Below the pieces are notes generated by a model, which searched no databases, was not told the DNA's origin, and saw nothing but the letters and a program-made list of their open reading frames with translations. Of a stretch of 64,000 nucleotides of DNA, positions 34,006 through 46,219 are shown piece by piece; the first letter of the stretch is position 1; every line of letters begins with the position of its first letter. Both the position numbers and the translations under genes were made by a program. The DNA is taken from assembly GCA_030068075.1 (NCBI GenBank), contig CM057829.1:84001132-84065131 (forward strand). The letters are read 5' to 3'. Source of the DNA: Paguma larvata (taxonomy: Eukaryota; Chordata; Mammalia; Carnivora; Viverridae).

Positions 34006-34009
34006 TTGA

Positions 34010-34150
34010 CTTCATTTCAAGGCTAGCGTCATCTATAAATTGAGGTAATACTTTCTTCTTCATAGAGCTGTTGAGAATTAAATGAGGCAACATATGCACA
34101 GATCCTGATGCTTTCTATATTCTAAAATTCACACTTACTGTTACTATAAC
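34010..34150 (+). mobile_element. MIR, plus
   Basis: 'gacttcatttcaaggctagc', 'gtcatctataaattgaggta', 'atagagctgttgagaattaa' and 'atgaggcaacatatgcac' follow MIR in order. Confidence 0.68.
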
Positions 34151-34154
34151 GCAT

Positions 34155-35060
34155 ACATAAATGAACTCACTCTCTGGGAGAAGTCTTAACATTAATGGAG
34201 GTGTGATATGCAATAAATTGCAATCATGTTACTTAAAATTTTCACTCGATTTCAAATTGCACAATCCGAACAAATAAAATGTCACAGATGGGTCAGAAAA
34301 ATCTAAATATTGAATTATGGAGGACAAGTAGCACTAGTTAAATGATTCAGCCCAACCTTTTTTTTTTTTTTTTTTAACTCTAGACCCGGTAGAACACAGA
34401 ATCTCAAACCAGAAAGATTCCACAGCCTCATCTCCCGAAATTCTGTCGTAGGTTTAAGGTGATCTATAGGAATCTCCATTTTTAATGAATACATCAAGTA
34501 GGTTCTGAAGCGAGTTATTTTGAGGTCCCTCTCTGAGACCTACTACATGAATCTCCGCTGTCTGAGAACAAATGCCCAGTGTTTGTCTCTGCGTACTCAG
34601 TGCCTGACTCTGTCTACTATGCACCACGTATTGAAGAAATAATTATATTATAAAATAAATTATTAACATATCAAAACCAAACTGATTAATGCTGTTACTA
34701 TTCTGGTAATTATTTCAATCGAGGGTTGTACAATGTTTTAATTTTTATTCTGATTTGTGAGAGTGGACTGTTATATTCAAATTAATTATTGTGACCTGTG
34801 GCAAAACTGATAATAAGGCAAATCTATTTATTTTAAGATATAAAAGGACTTAAATGTGTTGTTTAATTATATTTATACTTATTCTTGGTCTCTTCCCACA
34901 ATGCTGAAACATCAAGGCATGAAATTAGAAACTACCAAATTCCAATATGGAACTCTGTATTAATCTTCTTCCTGAGAATTAACTTTATTTTCCAACTGAT
35001 ACAAAACGGAAAGTTAGTCCTTGTTTTTCCTTGACCAATAAACTTCAAGCAGAAAATGAG
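34155..35060. other. Unique AT-rich sequence, no gene recognised
   Basis: It includes a T run at about 34361-34376. No gene-like frame. Confidence 0.5.
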
Positions 35061-35069
35061 TGTACAATT

Positions 35070-35215
35070 GAGGTGTCTGGCTGCATCAGTTAGTAGAACA
35101 TATGACTCTTGATCTCAGGGTCATAAGTTCAAGCCCCACATTGACCATGGAGCCTACTTAAAAAAAAAAAAAGAAAAGAAAAAGAAAGAAAGAAAGAAAA
35201 AGAAAAAGAAGAAAG
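35070..35215 (+). mobile_element. Short CAN-SINE variant with A-rich tail, plus
   Basis: 'catcagttagtagaacatat', 'gactcttgatctcagggtca' and 'taagttcaagccccacatt' are the tRNA-like part of an older CAN-SINE type. It lacks the long CT segment and ends 'gagcctactt' plus A/GAAA repeats. A 7-bp tacaatt at 35063-35069 and 35219-35225 may be the duplication. Confidence 0.82.
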
Positions 35216-35229
35216 GTATACAATTAATA

Positions 35230-36640
35230 TCTGAATATTGATGAAACTGAGGATGCTAGCCAACAGAAAGAACTACCAGCTAAATAAGCAATTAATCAGA
35301 TTACCAATAAATCTACAATACCATCAACAAATGGAAAATGAGCCTCAATATAAAATATGTTTGGCTATGATATTAAAATTTTACTTTCAGCGAATAAATG
35401 TTCAATTTATGTCCTCAAGGTGATCAATATTATACTTGAAGATAACATTAAAATTGTGACTCTCAATTTTTAAAATTAGATACTTTATTTAGGCAGTATT
35501 TTAAATCTACCCAAACCACCAAATTTTAAATCCTGTATTGAAGGAGCTTTAAAACCAGCCCTGAACCTGCTAACATTGTAAACTTGGACAAATAATTGAA
35601 TGCCTTTCTTTGTGTTATTTTTGAGATTTGAGATTATCATTGCTCTCTGGTCTTATATTGTTATTTTGTCTTCAGGCAGTATATAAATTAGATGTTAAAA
35701 AGATCAAAACAAATTTTCGAGGATGTATATTGAATTAAAGATAAAACTAGGTGCAAAAATAAAAAAAATAAAAAATAAATAAAAAAAAACCAGGTGATGA
35801 AAAATAGAATATTGAGCAGGCAAAGTCCTGATAAGGGGTGTAACTTTCAAAGAGACATCTGATCCCATGGTCTATCAAGCTAATGCAAACAGTCTCTCTT
35901 CAACCCCCAAATAGTTCAAATATACAGTTTCTCTTAAAAAGAGGAAAGAAAAATTCCTAGAAATAAGAAGAAAAAACAAAGCTGAGATTTTATCGAGTAC
36001 TAAACCAAATAGAGCATGTGCGTTGTCAGAGACTATGATCACCTAGTATTACCTAGAAGGTGACTTGAAACCTCAGAGCTGTCTCATTGTGAAACCATTC
36101 TAAGACTTTTTTTTTCCATTTGCCTAGGGAATGTTCTAAGGCAGTTGAATACACCACTGTAAATTTTTATGGGAATAAATAAACATCCAGGGTGAGCTGG
36201 GACTCCAGGCTGTGCCATCTATAAATATGGAATCTAAAATCATGTTATCTAATTATATCTACAGGAAACTCAGCCCCAATATTAACCTAAAAATGATGTA
36301 TAATGGACGACATTCATAAAGGTCATGATGAACATGGAGACGCCCTACTGGAGCACCTCTACGAGTCAAAGCAGGAAAATACCCACAAACGAAACAAGTG
36401 ACTCATGTTGGGAATGAGATAACAAGACACGAAAGTACACAGAACAGAGGGAAAGCAACTATGAGGAATAAAGAAAGAACATAATCACAGAACAAAAGTA
36501 AAACTTATAATTTAAAAACAGAGAATAGGATAACGCAGGAGAATTTTAGAACTTGGAAAATGTTCAGAGAAAGAATAAAAAGAGTATAATCCTTTCAGAA
36601 AAAATAATGCATTGCAGAAATGCGATGCAGAGATATAGGT
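35230..36640. other. Unique sequence, no gene recognised
   Basis: An A/T simple tract lies at about 35758-35790. There is no recognised repeat body or gene. A 61-codon plus frame at 35238-35423 is unsupported. Confidence 0.5.
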
Positions 36641-36656
36641 AGAAAATTAAGTCATT

Positions 36657-37123
36657 CAATAGCCAAATCATGGAAAGAGACTAAGTGTCCATCAACTGAC
36701 GAATGGATAAAGAAGATGTGGTATATGTATACAATGGAATACTATGCAGCAATTAGAAAGAATGAAATCTGGCCATGTGTAGCAACATGGATGGAACTGG
36801 AGGGTATTATGCTAAGTGAAAAAATCAGTCAGAGAAAGACAGATACCATATATTTCCATACATAGGTGGATTTTGAGAGACCTAGAAAACCATGAGGGAG
36901 GGAAAGAGTGGTAAAAAAAAAAAAAGCGACAGAGAAGGAAGAAAACAAAACATAAGAGACTCTTAAATATTAAGAACAAACTGAGGATTGAGGGAGATAT
37001 GGGAGGGGGAGAGAGGGTGACAGATACTGAGGAGCGCACTTGTTGGGATGAGCACTGGGTATTGTGTAGAAACCAATTTGACAATAAATTGATTAAAAAT
37101 AATAACAATATGCATAAAAAAGG
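36657..37123 (+). mobile_element. Young 5'-truncated carnivore LINE-1, plus
   Basis: The 467-bp insertion holds only the L1 3' end: 'agccaaatcatggaaagaga', 'ggtatatgtatacaatggaa', 'tactatgcagcaatt', then the 3'UTR 'gagcactgggtattgtgtag' and 'aaccaatttgacaataaatt' with an AT-rich tail. A perfect 13-bp duplication (aaattaagtcatt) lies at 36644-36656 and 37124-37136. The 81-codon frame at 36620-36865 is the remnant of the ORF2 C-terminus plus flank. Confidence 0.94.
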
Positions 37124-37362
37124 AAATTAAGTCATTGATATAAATTAAAAAAAAAAGTGTTGATAACTCCCATGGGTAGACACAACTGAAGAAAGAATTA
37201 CATAATGGAATGTTAGATTTATGGACTATAAAAAAATACACCACAGATAAATAAAATCTTGGTAAATATTTTTAAAAAGCTATTAAGAAACATTAAAGAA
37301 AGATGAAAAAGTTTCAACATATAACTAATAAGAGTTTCAGAAGTAGAAAATAGAGATAAGAG

Positions 37363-37567
37363 GGGCACCTACATAGCTCAGTGGGTTCAACATCCGACTT
37401 CAGTTCAGGTCATGATCTCACAGCTGGTGGGTTCAAGCCCTTTGTCAGACTCTGTGCTGACAGCTCAGAGCCTAGATCCTGCTTTGGATTCTGTGTCTCC
37501 CTCTCTCTCTGTTCCTCCCTTGCTTGTACTCTGTCTCTCTCAAAAATAAATAAACCATTAAAAAAAA
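37363..37567 (+). mobile_element. CAN-SINE, plus, with 17-bp target-site duplication
   Basis: 'ggcacctacatagctcagtg', 'caggtcatgatctcacagct', a CT-rich part and the tail 'aaaaataaataaacc'. Flanks gaaaatagagataagag (37346-37362) and gaaactagggataagag (37568-37584) differ at two bases. Confidence 0.95.
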
Positions 37568-37599
37568 GAAACTAGGGATAAGAGGTGAGAGTATATATT

Positions 37600-38870
37600 C
37601 AAAGACATGACTGAAAATTCCAGAATTTAAAAAGAAAAAAAAATTATTCACGAGTCCTTTGGATGAAGAAGTACACAAAAAACCAAACAACATTTATAAT
37701 GAACTTATATCTGTTTCGTAATGAAAATGCAGATTATAAGAAACAGGGGAAACATAGCAGGAAAAAAAAAGAAAAAAGAAAATTATCTTCAAAAATTGTT
37801 AATTTTGTTGCAAAGTTCTCAGTAAACATTTGAAGTTAGTATACGAAATAATATCTTCAAAGTGTTTAAGAAAAATAGTTGTCCATCTAGAAATCGATAC
37901 TAAAATAAATGTCATTCATGTGTGAAGGCTTAATACATATTTTCAGACACAAAAGGACAAAGGTTTACATTTCATATACTTTCACTTTACCAAAGGTGAG
38001 AAAAAAGAACTAAAGAATAAAGATGCAGTTGAAAGAAACACATAATGATAAGCAAATAGATAGCTAAAACATTTTAGAAAATCTCGATCCATATTTACTG
38101 CCTATAATTTTTTTAAATCACTTACTTTTATGGGATTTTAAACAAGAATAATGAAATCAGCAATAATAACTTGAAAAATTTGAATAGGAAATTAAAACTG
38201 ATCTGTTGTGTTTGGTAAATGTGCATATAAAAAAACTAAGTGTAAGCAGTAAATGTATTAAGTGTTTAAGTTAAAAGTTTATGTATGACCATTAAAATAA
38301 TTGAGTTGGAATATCATTCTACAATAAGAAATAAGAAATCAAAAATAAGTGAGACCAAAAATACCCATCCCAATGGAAGACAGAATGGGAGTGAAAAAAA
38401 TCAGAGCAGAGCAGAGCAAATAGAAAAATCTAGAAATTAATAATATATTTAATTTAAATATATATATAATGGTAACAAAAATAGTAAACTTGGAAAAACA
38501 ATCAAGTAGTACTATATGTATTCTACTACATATAGTATGATACATTTTGGTTATATCTTCATATATCAAAACTGACAGATCTCAAGAACACTAAGATAAT
38601 AAGTTGCAGAACAATTGTGTCATGACACCATCCTATAGGAAACTTCAGAAGAGACCCAATTCTGTCTATAGAGCTGCTGCCATTCATAACACATACCGGA
38701 ACCCAGTATATTACTTACGGATGCAAATAACACTGCTAAAAATATTACAACTCAATCTCAAGAAAATGGTTACTTTTGAGAAGGATGTAGAATGAGATTG
38801 AAGACAGGCACGAGGGGAACATCATCTCCTCAACTTTGTCTGGAATATTTATTTATGTAAATTTTATTTA
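37600..38870. other. Unique AT-rich sequence
   Basis: A hairpin-forming inverted repeat lies at 38510-38537 (tactatatgta, 6-nt loop, tacatatagta). No gene is recognised; frames of 63-76 codons are unsupported. Confidence 0.5.
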
Positions 38871-38876
38871 AAAATA

Positions 38877-39106
38877 GGAGCGTCTGGGTGGCTCAGTGCA
38901 CTAAGTGTCTGGCTTTGGCTCAGTTCATGATCTTGCAGTTCATGGGTTCAAGCCCGCTTAGGGCTCTGTGCTGACAGCTCGGAGCCTGGAGCTTGCTTTG
39001 GATTCTGCGTCTCCCTCTCTCTCTGCCCCTCCCCTACTTGTGTTTTCTCTCTCTCTGTCTCTCTCTCTCTCTCTGTCTCTCTCCTAAAAATAAACCTTAA
39101 ACAAAA
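38877..39106 (+). mobile_element. CAN-SINE, plus
   Basis: 'gagcgtctgggtggctcagt', 'ggctcagttcatgatcttgc', a long CT/TCTG-rich part and the tail 'cctaaaaataaacc'. A blurred AT-rich duplication (ttatttaaaaata / ttattttaaaaata) surrounds it. Confidence 0.94.
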
Positions 39107-39109
39107 ATT

Positions 39110-40075
39110 ATTTTAAAAATAATTTTGAAGTTATCACGGTAAAAAGTTTAACATTTATTACATTTTGGCAGCATTTACATGGGTCTTTGTAATGTTTGAC
39201 TTTCCTTTGTACTTAGATATACAATAATTATAAAATTTTAATGACATTCTGAAATAATACATTTTTCTTTACTTACTTGTGGAATATTGGAACATTAAGT
39301 TTTCTCCAGCAAAATACTGGGGCAATAGAGTAATACGTGCTTTCTCCTGAGAAAATCAATATAATTATTGTTATAATGCTTTATTTTTTGAATAAATAGT
39401 ATTATATTCCCAACTTTCAAATTACTAGTTCCAAAGGAATGTCAGACTACTTACATGTATCTGACAAGTCTGGATTTGGCTGAAATCCAGTGGTATTTAT
39501 CTATTTCAAAATTGCAGGTGTTATTTATACCATGTGCATGAAACTACTGATACATGTCAAAATTGCATTTTGTGTGTATTGTCTCAGATCACTTGGAATA
39601 ATTTTCACAATTGCAAGGATCTGATTCCCTACCAACTCACACTCTCATAAATCTGGGGAATGTCAGCTTTAAAAAAAAAAACTTGTGTCTCTTGAAAAAT
39701 AAAATTTATTCATGGGAGTTTCATCGGAAGTACTGTCTTCCATGATAGATGTAAGGCTCACTAGAATTATGAGTGAGAGTGAGGGAAAAAGTTAAGAAAC
39801 TGTACAATTACAAGCAATAAAGGCCCAAATGAAATTAAGTGTTAATGAGTCTGGCCTTAATTGAGTTTTACTCCCACTGCTAAACTCTTTAGTGAAATAT
39901 ATTATCACATAATTTCTTTTATGATGCATTAAAATCTGTACTATATTAAAGCATTAGTTATTATGATACTTAAAAAAATATGACTTGCTTCGTTTCTCAG
40001 TATTGTTTATCTGTCAAACTCATTATCACAGCATTGCAGTTGTTTGTCAGAACTCCTCAACCTGGGAAATGAGTT
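39110..40075. other. Unique AT-rich sequence, nothing recognised
   Basis: No SINE or LINE phrase and no gene-like frame. Confidence 0.5.
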
Positions 40076-40078
40076 AAT

Positions 40079-40354
40079 TTAGCTATCATATTCACAGAAA
40101 TTGCCTTTTCTAATGCAAGATTTATTTGATTTTAATTTAAAATCCATAGTGAATATCCTGATAGGCCTGTAATTCCACATTGGAGCCCTCCATTTACACG
40201 GAGCCAGAGACACGGATTCAGAGGTGACCCTGTCTTTTTTCTGAGAATCTTCACTTTTCAGTGAATTTGTCACATCAACTACTGTTATCCCCGCATCCTC
40301 AAAGGTGGTTTGGGAGGAACAGTGTGTCAGAAGAGGACAGGTGATCCTTGACAT
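40079..40354 (-). other. Unassigned 91-codon open frame, minus
   Basis: It starts with ATG and ends at a TAG/TAA in unique, non-repeat DNA. Composition is mixed and hydrophilic (central SLKSEDSQKKDR-type segment) with no membrane segment or signal peptide. I do not recognise a domain. It overlaps no repeat and has no neighbouring exon I can identify. Chance frames of this length are expected in 64 kb, so I regard it as probably non-coding. Confidence 0.12.
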
Positions 40355-40463
40355 TTGACATTTAGTGAAGTAACTCTACACTGGACTCCACTTACTCCCC
40401 CCAAATACCACAATCTAAACAAGAACAAAGAGTCCAAGAGCAAAAAAGGAAACACCGCACTCT

Positions 40464-40544
40464 ATTGGTCAGCAGCATAAGGGCTTCTAGTTGGTTTCTC
40501 GAACTGAAACTTCAGCTTAGCCTCTTCTTCATAATATATAAAGG
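40464..40544 (+). promoter_or_regulatory. CCAAT (inverted) plus TATA-like pair
   Basis: attgg at 40464-40468 lies about 70 bp upstream of tatataaagg at 40535-40544, a spacing compatible with a core promoter on the plus strand. No transcript downstream is identified. Both motifs are short and may be chance. Confidence 0.2.
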
Positions 40545-40774
40545 TGTTTTGGAATCACGAGTCTGAGAGAGCGACTTTCTGTTCACAATCCTGAGACTGC
40601 CATTTTCTAGATGTAGAATTGTTAGGATTCTTTCACAGCTGGGAACAGTGCCCTGAATATAGTTAGATAATCAAAGCAAAAAAAAAAAATCATGAATAGA
40701 TAAATGACTTATGCATGGATGCATACATAATGAATAAATTAATGCATAAAAGTAACGGATACAAATATACCCTG

Positions 40775-40850
40775 TCTTGCCAAGCCTTAGTTTCCTCATC
40801 TATAAGCAGGGAAATGGGACCCCTAACATGAAGAATCATTATTAGAAAAA
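40775..40850 (+). mobile_element. MIR fragment, plus
   Basis: 'cttagtttcctcatctataa' and 'gcagggaaatgggaccccta' match the MIR 3' half. Confidence 0.6.
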
Positions 40851-40859
40851 GAAATTTTG

Positions 40860-42980
40860 CATTTACCTGGAACAAAGTAGAAGCAAAAATAATACGGAAT
40901 ACTACTTGAGTAAACTCATATTATAACCTGGCTAGTCATGCATTGTTTCCTATTAATTGCTGGCTGAAATGTTCGGTAGAACAAGACAGTGGTTCAGTGT
41001 AAAATTATGTAAAATCATGCCCAGTAAAGAATGTCAGTATAATCTCTGCATAAGTAAACTTTGTACTTTGCAAATTTTAACCTCAAAGTCCTGTCACCGT
41101 CACTGTCACTGTACTGTCACCAGCGTATCTTTTATAAAACAGAAAACACTAGCCACATACCGAAAAACGTATTTGAGAAATCACTGAACATGACACAGCC
41201 TCACTACCCTGTCCTCTCTGACACTTCTTTGATCTTTTAACATTTTAGAGGTAGCGGTGAAAGGTCAAAAGTTCTGAGATACTGAGATTTCCTCTTAGAA
41301 TAGAAATATATTCACTTGATGAAGCGGATGGAATTGGCTACTTTTGCAAAAGTTCTGGCAGAAACGCTGCCGGGTACAAGATCTTGTACGAAAGTAGACA
41401 TTTTTTTGTGAGACCTCGTGACATGTGCAGACACTAGGGATTGACTGACACTCCTTTTTAAGATTACCTTTCCTTGCTTTGAGGAGGAAAAAAGCTGATA
41501 TTGCATACTTCGTGACTGCATTTTTCAAGTGATGATCTAGAGATTAGGACTTCTTTCAAAATTAAAAAGGAGTAATATTATACTCACAACTGTCTTGCAA
41601 TTCGAACTACTTCCTAGAAATCGTATGGCATTATTGCATTTTTAACTAAAATAAAACTAAGTGGAATGATTGTGAGGTACAGCTAATGCTTTGGCTGACT
41701 CTTACAATATAGGTGCGATTTTAATTTAAGTATGATCTCTTTAATTTAGCCAATTTCACTTAGCTCGAAATCTGTGTAAAGACTCTAAATGAAAAACTAA
41801 ATTCCTGCTTTCAATTTTGAGTAACAGATGAGAAAAATTTAATCAGAAAGTTTAAATTTTATAGTATAATAGTAAGATGATTTTTCTATGAGGTTGATAT
41901 CTTAGCAGATGAGACAGCATTCTTCAGTCTGATCTCCCCTGTTCTATGGAATACCATTTATTGCACCTCCCTTGCAAAAACGCAAAATGTGTATTTATAT
42001 CAATAAAAACATTTTGTTTTGAGAGACGTAGATTTTTTTTTCAGGTGTGAAAAATTAGAAGTAGAATTTGGGGTTAACGTTTAAAGATAAAACTAACTTT
42101 ATGGTATTAAATGCTAAATAATAGAATTAGCAATTGACCTCCTTTCCCCCTCTGAAGTTAATTTCCCTGTTAGTTAATAGCACAAGGTTGGAGCTATGTC
42201 ATCATGAGGCCTTTGTTCAGAGGAGTGAGATAGAGCATGGGCTGCAAGAGTGAAAGCTTCCCCCTTCCAGCTTATAATGTGGCTCAGGTGTGAATGAGTA
42301 GGTTAATCATGTGAAAACATAGTTCAATTGTGAATCAATCTTTGGCCGAGCCTGGTTGACTAGATATCAGAGGTAACGGTTGTTGACAACATGCTTTCTC
42401 TTGATTGACCAAAGGTGGAAAAGTAAAAAAAGTTCTTGTTCTTATTTCTATCACTGACTTTCATATAGCAGTCCTAAAGTCTTATGATAAAGCCTGAAAC
42501 AACTCCAAGAAAATTAAGGTAAAATGTATACTGTTCTCTGATATTTTCTGTTCAGCTGCCCTTTATCTGCCTTGCCCTAAGCCTTAGAAGCTCAAGGATA
42601 AAATTCACTGGGGAATTTCAAACCACACTGCTGCCTGTAGACTTGGGCCATCCTCCGTGAGCTCTCACATTGAAAACCCTCTGAAGAATGAATAATGACC
42701 AAATCCTGCAAGGGGATTTAAAAGAAGTTCCCTCAACTTCGTTGCTGCTCTCAGCTCCAGATAGAATAACATCACATTCATTGATAGACTGTGATTTAAA
42801 GGGCCTCTGCCCTGTGACCAGTATTCCATTTGCCACTTAGATTTTGACATTTTTCATCCTCAGAACATGAGGAATTTAAAATACTCTTTACTGACAAAGG
42901 GCTTGCATTATTTGTATGCATGTCAGGATATGTTTTTTTTTTTTCATCTTTTTTTATTTATTACATGGCCAAACACAAAT
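40860..42980. other. Unique sequence with a CpG-retaining patch
   Basis: Six CpGs fall between 41325 and 41512, where short frames are open on both strands. A CTGTCA-like imperfect tandem tract lies at 41091-41121. No gene is recognised. Confidence 0.45.
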
Positions 42981-42984
42981 CCCT

Positions 42985-43086
42985 GTTAAAGGCAATCTCA
43001 TGTGTCACCTATTGTATAAAGCCCCCCACATCGCTAACACCGTAGACACTCAGACTGTATTAATGGAATAAATGAATGAATGAATC
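42985..43086 (+). mobile_element. L2 3' end, plus
   Basis: 'gtagacactcagactgtatt' followed by 'aatgaatgaatgaat' matches the L2 terminus (GTAGGCACTCAATAAAT...GAATGAATGA). Confidence 0.55.
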
Positions 43087-43344
43087 ACTTTCTACTTTGT
43101 GAAAGACTGCACTTATATAACAAAGTTTTTGCTAATCACGTATTTATTTCTCATCTCTATTACAGAAACTTTAAACCCATGTTGTGTTTACCAGTATATT
43201 ACCAATATTGCTATTTCTGGCTTACGATGAGCACACATTAATGTGTGAGAAATGAAAGAATAGGCAACCAATACATATCTATGTAAAATACTCATAAGTA
43301 TACAAGCTATTAAATTATAATGGATAAAATAGATGATTCTTAAT

Positions 43345-43925
43345 GAACATGGAAATGTGTTTTATTTTTCTATTACTATCTAATGAATTTCCACAAATAT
43401 GTGGCTTAAAACAGCATACAATTACTATCTCACAGGTTACATGATTCTAGAGTCTTGGGATATCTACCGAGGTTCTCAGCTCAGTATCTTCCTAAGCTGC
43501 AATTTAGGCTGGCTCTTAGCTACAATCCTCTCCCCATTTCTAAAGTCCCATCGGATCCTTGCCACATGGCCTTCCCCAACACCTTCTCCCAGGCCATCTC
43601 AGAAGATGGCAACTTCCTTCTTCAGAGATGGAAAGAAAGAGTCTCTCGCTTCAGAAAGGATCCAGTCCTTGTTTTTGGAACAACCACTTGAGTAAGTCAG
43701 GTCCATCTACAGTAATCTTCCTGTTGACTCATTCAAAATCAACTTCTTCGGAACTTTAATTATATTTGCAAAACTTCTTCACCTTAGCCATTTAATAATG
43801 TAGGCTAATCTTGGGAATGATATCCTATTTACAGATTTTGCTCACATCCAAGGAAAGGAGATAGCACTGATTATATTCCACAAGATGGGAATCTTGGAGT
43901 CATCTCAGAATCCTGCCTACCACAA
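43345..43925 (-). mobile_element. Old LTR- or DNA-type interspersed repeat, class unresolved
   Basis: Begins 'ttctattactatctaatgaa', 'atgtggcttaaaacagcat' and 'actatctcacaggtt', runs through 'ccttgccacatggccttccc' and 'cagaagatggcaacttcc', and ends 'tcagaatcctgcctaccaca'. These match a common mammalian repeat ('GTGGCTTAAAACAAC...CTCACAGTT...CCACATGGCC...GCCTACCACA'), but I cannot decide its family. All three forward frames are open for 60-98 codons here, which I attribute to the repeat's GC content. Confidence 0.5.
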
Positions 43926-43929
43926 AATG

Positions 43930-44685
43930 TGAGAATGCAATTTAAGGTTTGAGTGCATAGAACATGAGCCTCTATCATAAACATTTCTTATTTTCTCTCC
44001 AGGCAAAGAGGAGTTTGTACTTCCCAGCGTATCTCCCTTTGAAGTTAGGGATGGTCATTGTTTTAATCTTTGCAATGAAATGAGAGTAGAATCCATGTGT
44101 CACTTCTACAAGGAAGCTTCAAAAACTAACACACAATTCACCACATTCCTTTCTCCCTGCCTCAATGACTATGAAAACTTATGTTGAGATGAAGCCTCTA
44201 TTGACCTCAGTCTTCAGTGATTTAGCATAATGTCTTTCTTCAAACCAGCATTAGAAATGCAGCATACATGTAAAATGTTTGTTGTGTTGAACACTAAAAT
44301 CCTGAGGATATTTGTTATTGTCGGTTTTGTCAATCCCGAGTCATATGTGTAACCACCTACAGTTCATATGTTAAGGGATGTCTTAGTCACTTAGGGCTAC
44401 AATAAACCAGAAAGTTCTTTCAAAGGCTATGAGAAACTAGTAATGAGAATATATTGAGAAAGGAAAAAGAGTAGATTGCACTAGAAAAGGGCAAGATATG
44501 GGAAGCTAACTGTTGAATAAATATATCATATTTTGGGGGGCATAGAGTGAAATATAAATAAAAAAATGTGGATATGGTTTGGGGAAGTCATTAATATGAG
44601 ATTATGGGAAAAAGTCACTAGGGGACAATAATCAAGGGGCAGTGGTTCAAAGGAAAAGGCAGAGGACATTAATATTGTTCTCCAT
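43930..44685. other. Unique sequence, no gene recognised
   Basis: A short piece at about 44384-44415 ('gtcttagtcacttagggcta') looks like the start of another copy of the repeat at 43345. Nothing else is recognised. Confidence 0.45.
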
Positions 44686-44694
44686 CATTGTACA

Positions 44695-44875
44695 ACTTAA
44701 TCTTAAGCCAATTATTTCTCCCCAAAACTTGATCTCTAAAACCTGTTAAACTATCTTCCTATCCGTTCATTTTTTTTTTTTGGTAAATCATCAACTAAAA
44801 AAATATATGATGCAGTTGTTCATTGTTCTAAAACTCTACGAAGGAAGGTACTTTCTAGCTATGTTTATCTGGAAG
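44695..44875 (+). repeat. Diverged direct repeat, copy A
   Basis: Aligns by eye with 45640-45815 in the same order: 'aactatcttcctatccgttc', 'ttgttcattgttct', 'gaaggaaggtactttctagc' and 'tatgtttatctgg'. Copy A has an extra T-run of about 12. Confidence 0.6.
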
Positions 44876-45639
44876 TTAAACATCAGAAAAAACAAACAGA
44901 AACCAGTGGTCTGGATGCCATTTGTTAAGAATTGTAGTGTATAATCACTGTTTACTTCACCTTTTCATAGGTGACTTTATGAACAGTCCAATCTGTTATC
45001 CCTCCAGAGAGCTACTGAAAGTAATTAGAGCAATATACATTAAATGATGTAAAAAATATGGTGGATAGGGATTTAAAAGAGCCAGATTCTGGATCCAGAA
45101 TTGTCATTCACTAAGAAATATGTGATCTTATATAAAGTAAATAATTCCCCTGTGCCTTTTCTTTTTCCATATACAGGTAGAGATGTGATTATCTGACCTA
45201 AGGTGTCATTTTACAACTGAAATTCTGAAGTTCTACATAGAATTTCACATACAGAACTTTAGGTGAGAAAATAGATGGAATCTGTGCCTGGAAAAAGAAA
45301 AAAAAATACTTTAAAAAGGAGTTCAAATTGTAACTTTCTGTACTCTTTGTTTTCATATCTACTCAATATAGTCACACATAGGTTTCCCAGGCTCTTCAGT
45401 GTCTTTTTATACTCCTGTATGTCGATTCAAAATCCTCTGTGGTTAGCAAACTGAAAGGTCAATAATATTATGTATAATAAAAACTTGGCTGACAGCTGCA
45501 TTCAGCTTATTAGTCATTAATCTGTAGAGAAAGAAAACCAAAAACCTATTCATCAGTCCCCATAATGAGAAAACAGAAAGCTTTTACTATGTTTACAACA
45601 CCCATAGAGCAAAACTACTGTTCCAGTTCCTGTACATTG

Positions 45640-45815
45640 TTGAATTGTTTCTCTCCAATAATTGATTTATAAAATCTGTCATACTATCTTGCTGTCCATC
45701 TTCATCTTCAGAAGTTATGTGGTACGGTGTTTTCATTGTTCTTTCCAAACCATAAGATAAGAAGGAAGAGGTATTCTAGCTATATTTGTCTAAGAGCTTT
45801 TGCCTTTACACTAGG
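45640..45815 (+). repeat. Diverged direct repeat, copy B
   Basis: Counterpart phrases are 'atactatcttgctgtccatc', 'ttttcattgttct', 'gaaggaagaggtattctagc' and 'tatatttgtctaag'. It lies about 0.94 kb downstream of copy A, in the same orientation. Confidence 0.6.
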
Positions 45816-45819
45816 ACAC

Positions 45820-46210
45820 TAAACTCTAGGAATGAGAGATGTATTCTTTCAGTGTATGCTTATCATCTGGATATAAATGGATGTGGTGGCACTTTGGGTC
45901 ATTTAAATTCAAGAGACCACCCTGGATCTCTGCCCTAAGTTCCAGGAATGAACTAAGCTGGTTTTGGCGTCCCCATGACTAGCTATAAGCTCTCTTTTTG
46001 GCTGGGCTTACCCAAAACACAATTTCTCACAGTATATTTCAAGATATTATACCTATGTCCTGAATGAGAATTTCAAAATTCAGAAGTCCAGAAGAGGCCT
46101 TATTTAGAATTTCTCCTTCACTCCTCTTCCTTCTGATATCTTGTTTATTTGGGGTAATTTTTCCCTCATAGAGAGGAATCCTATTGAAAAATAATTTGTT
46201 GTCAAAATAA
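45820..46210. other. Unique sequence, nothing recognised
   Basis: No repeat family or gene-like frame. Confidence 0.45.
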
Positions 46211-46219
46211 CTTATTTGT

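Noticed and set aside
43399..43759. Three overlapping plus frames of 66-98 codons
   Set aside because: All three frames open together in a GC-richer old interspersed repeat; no frame is favoured.
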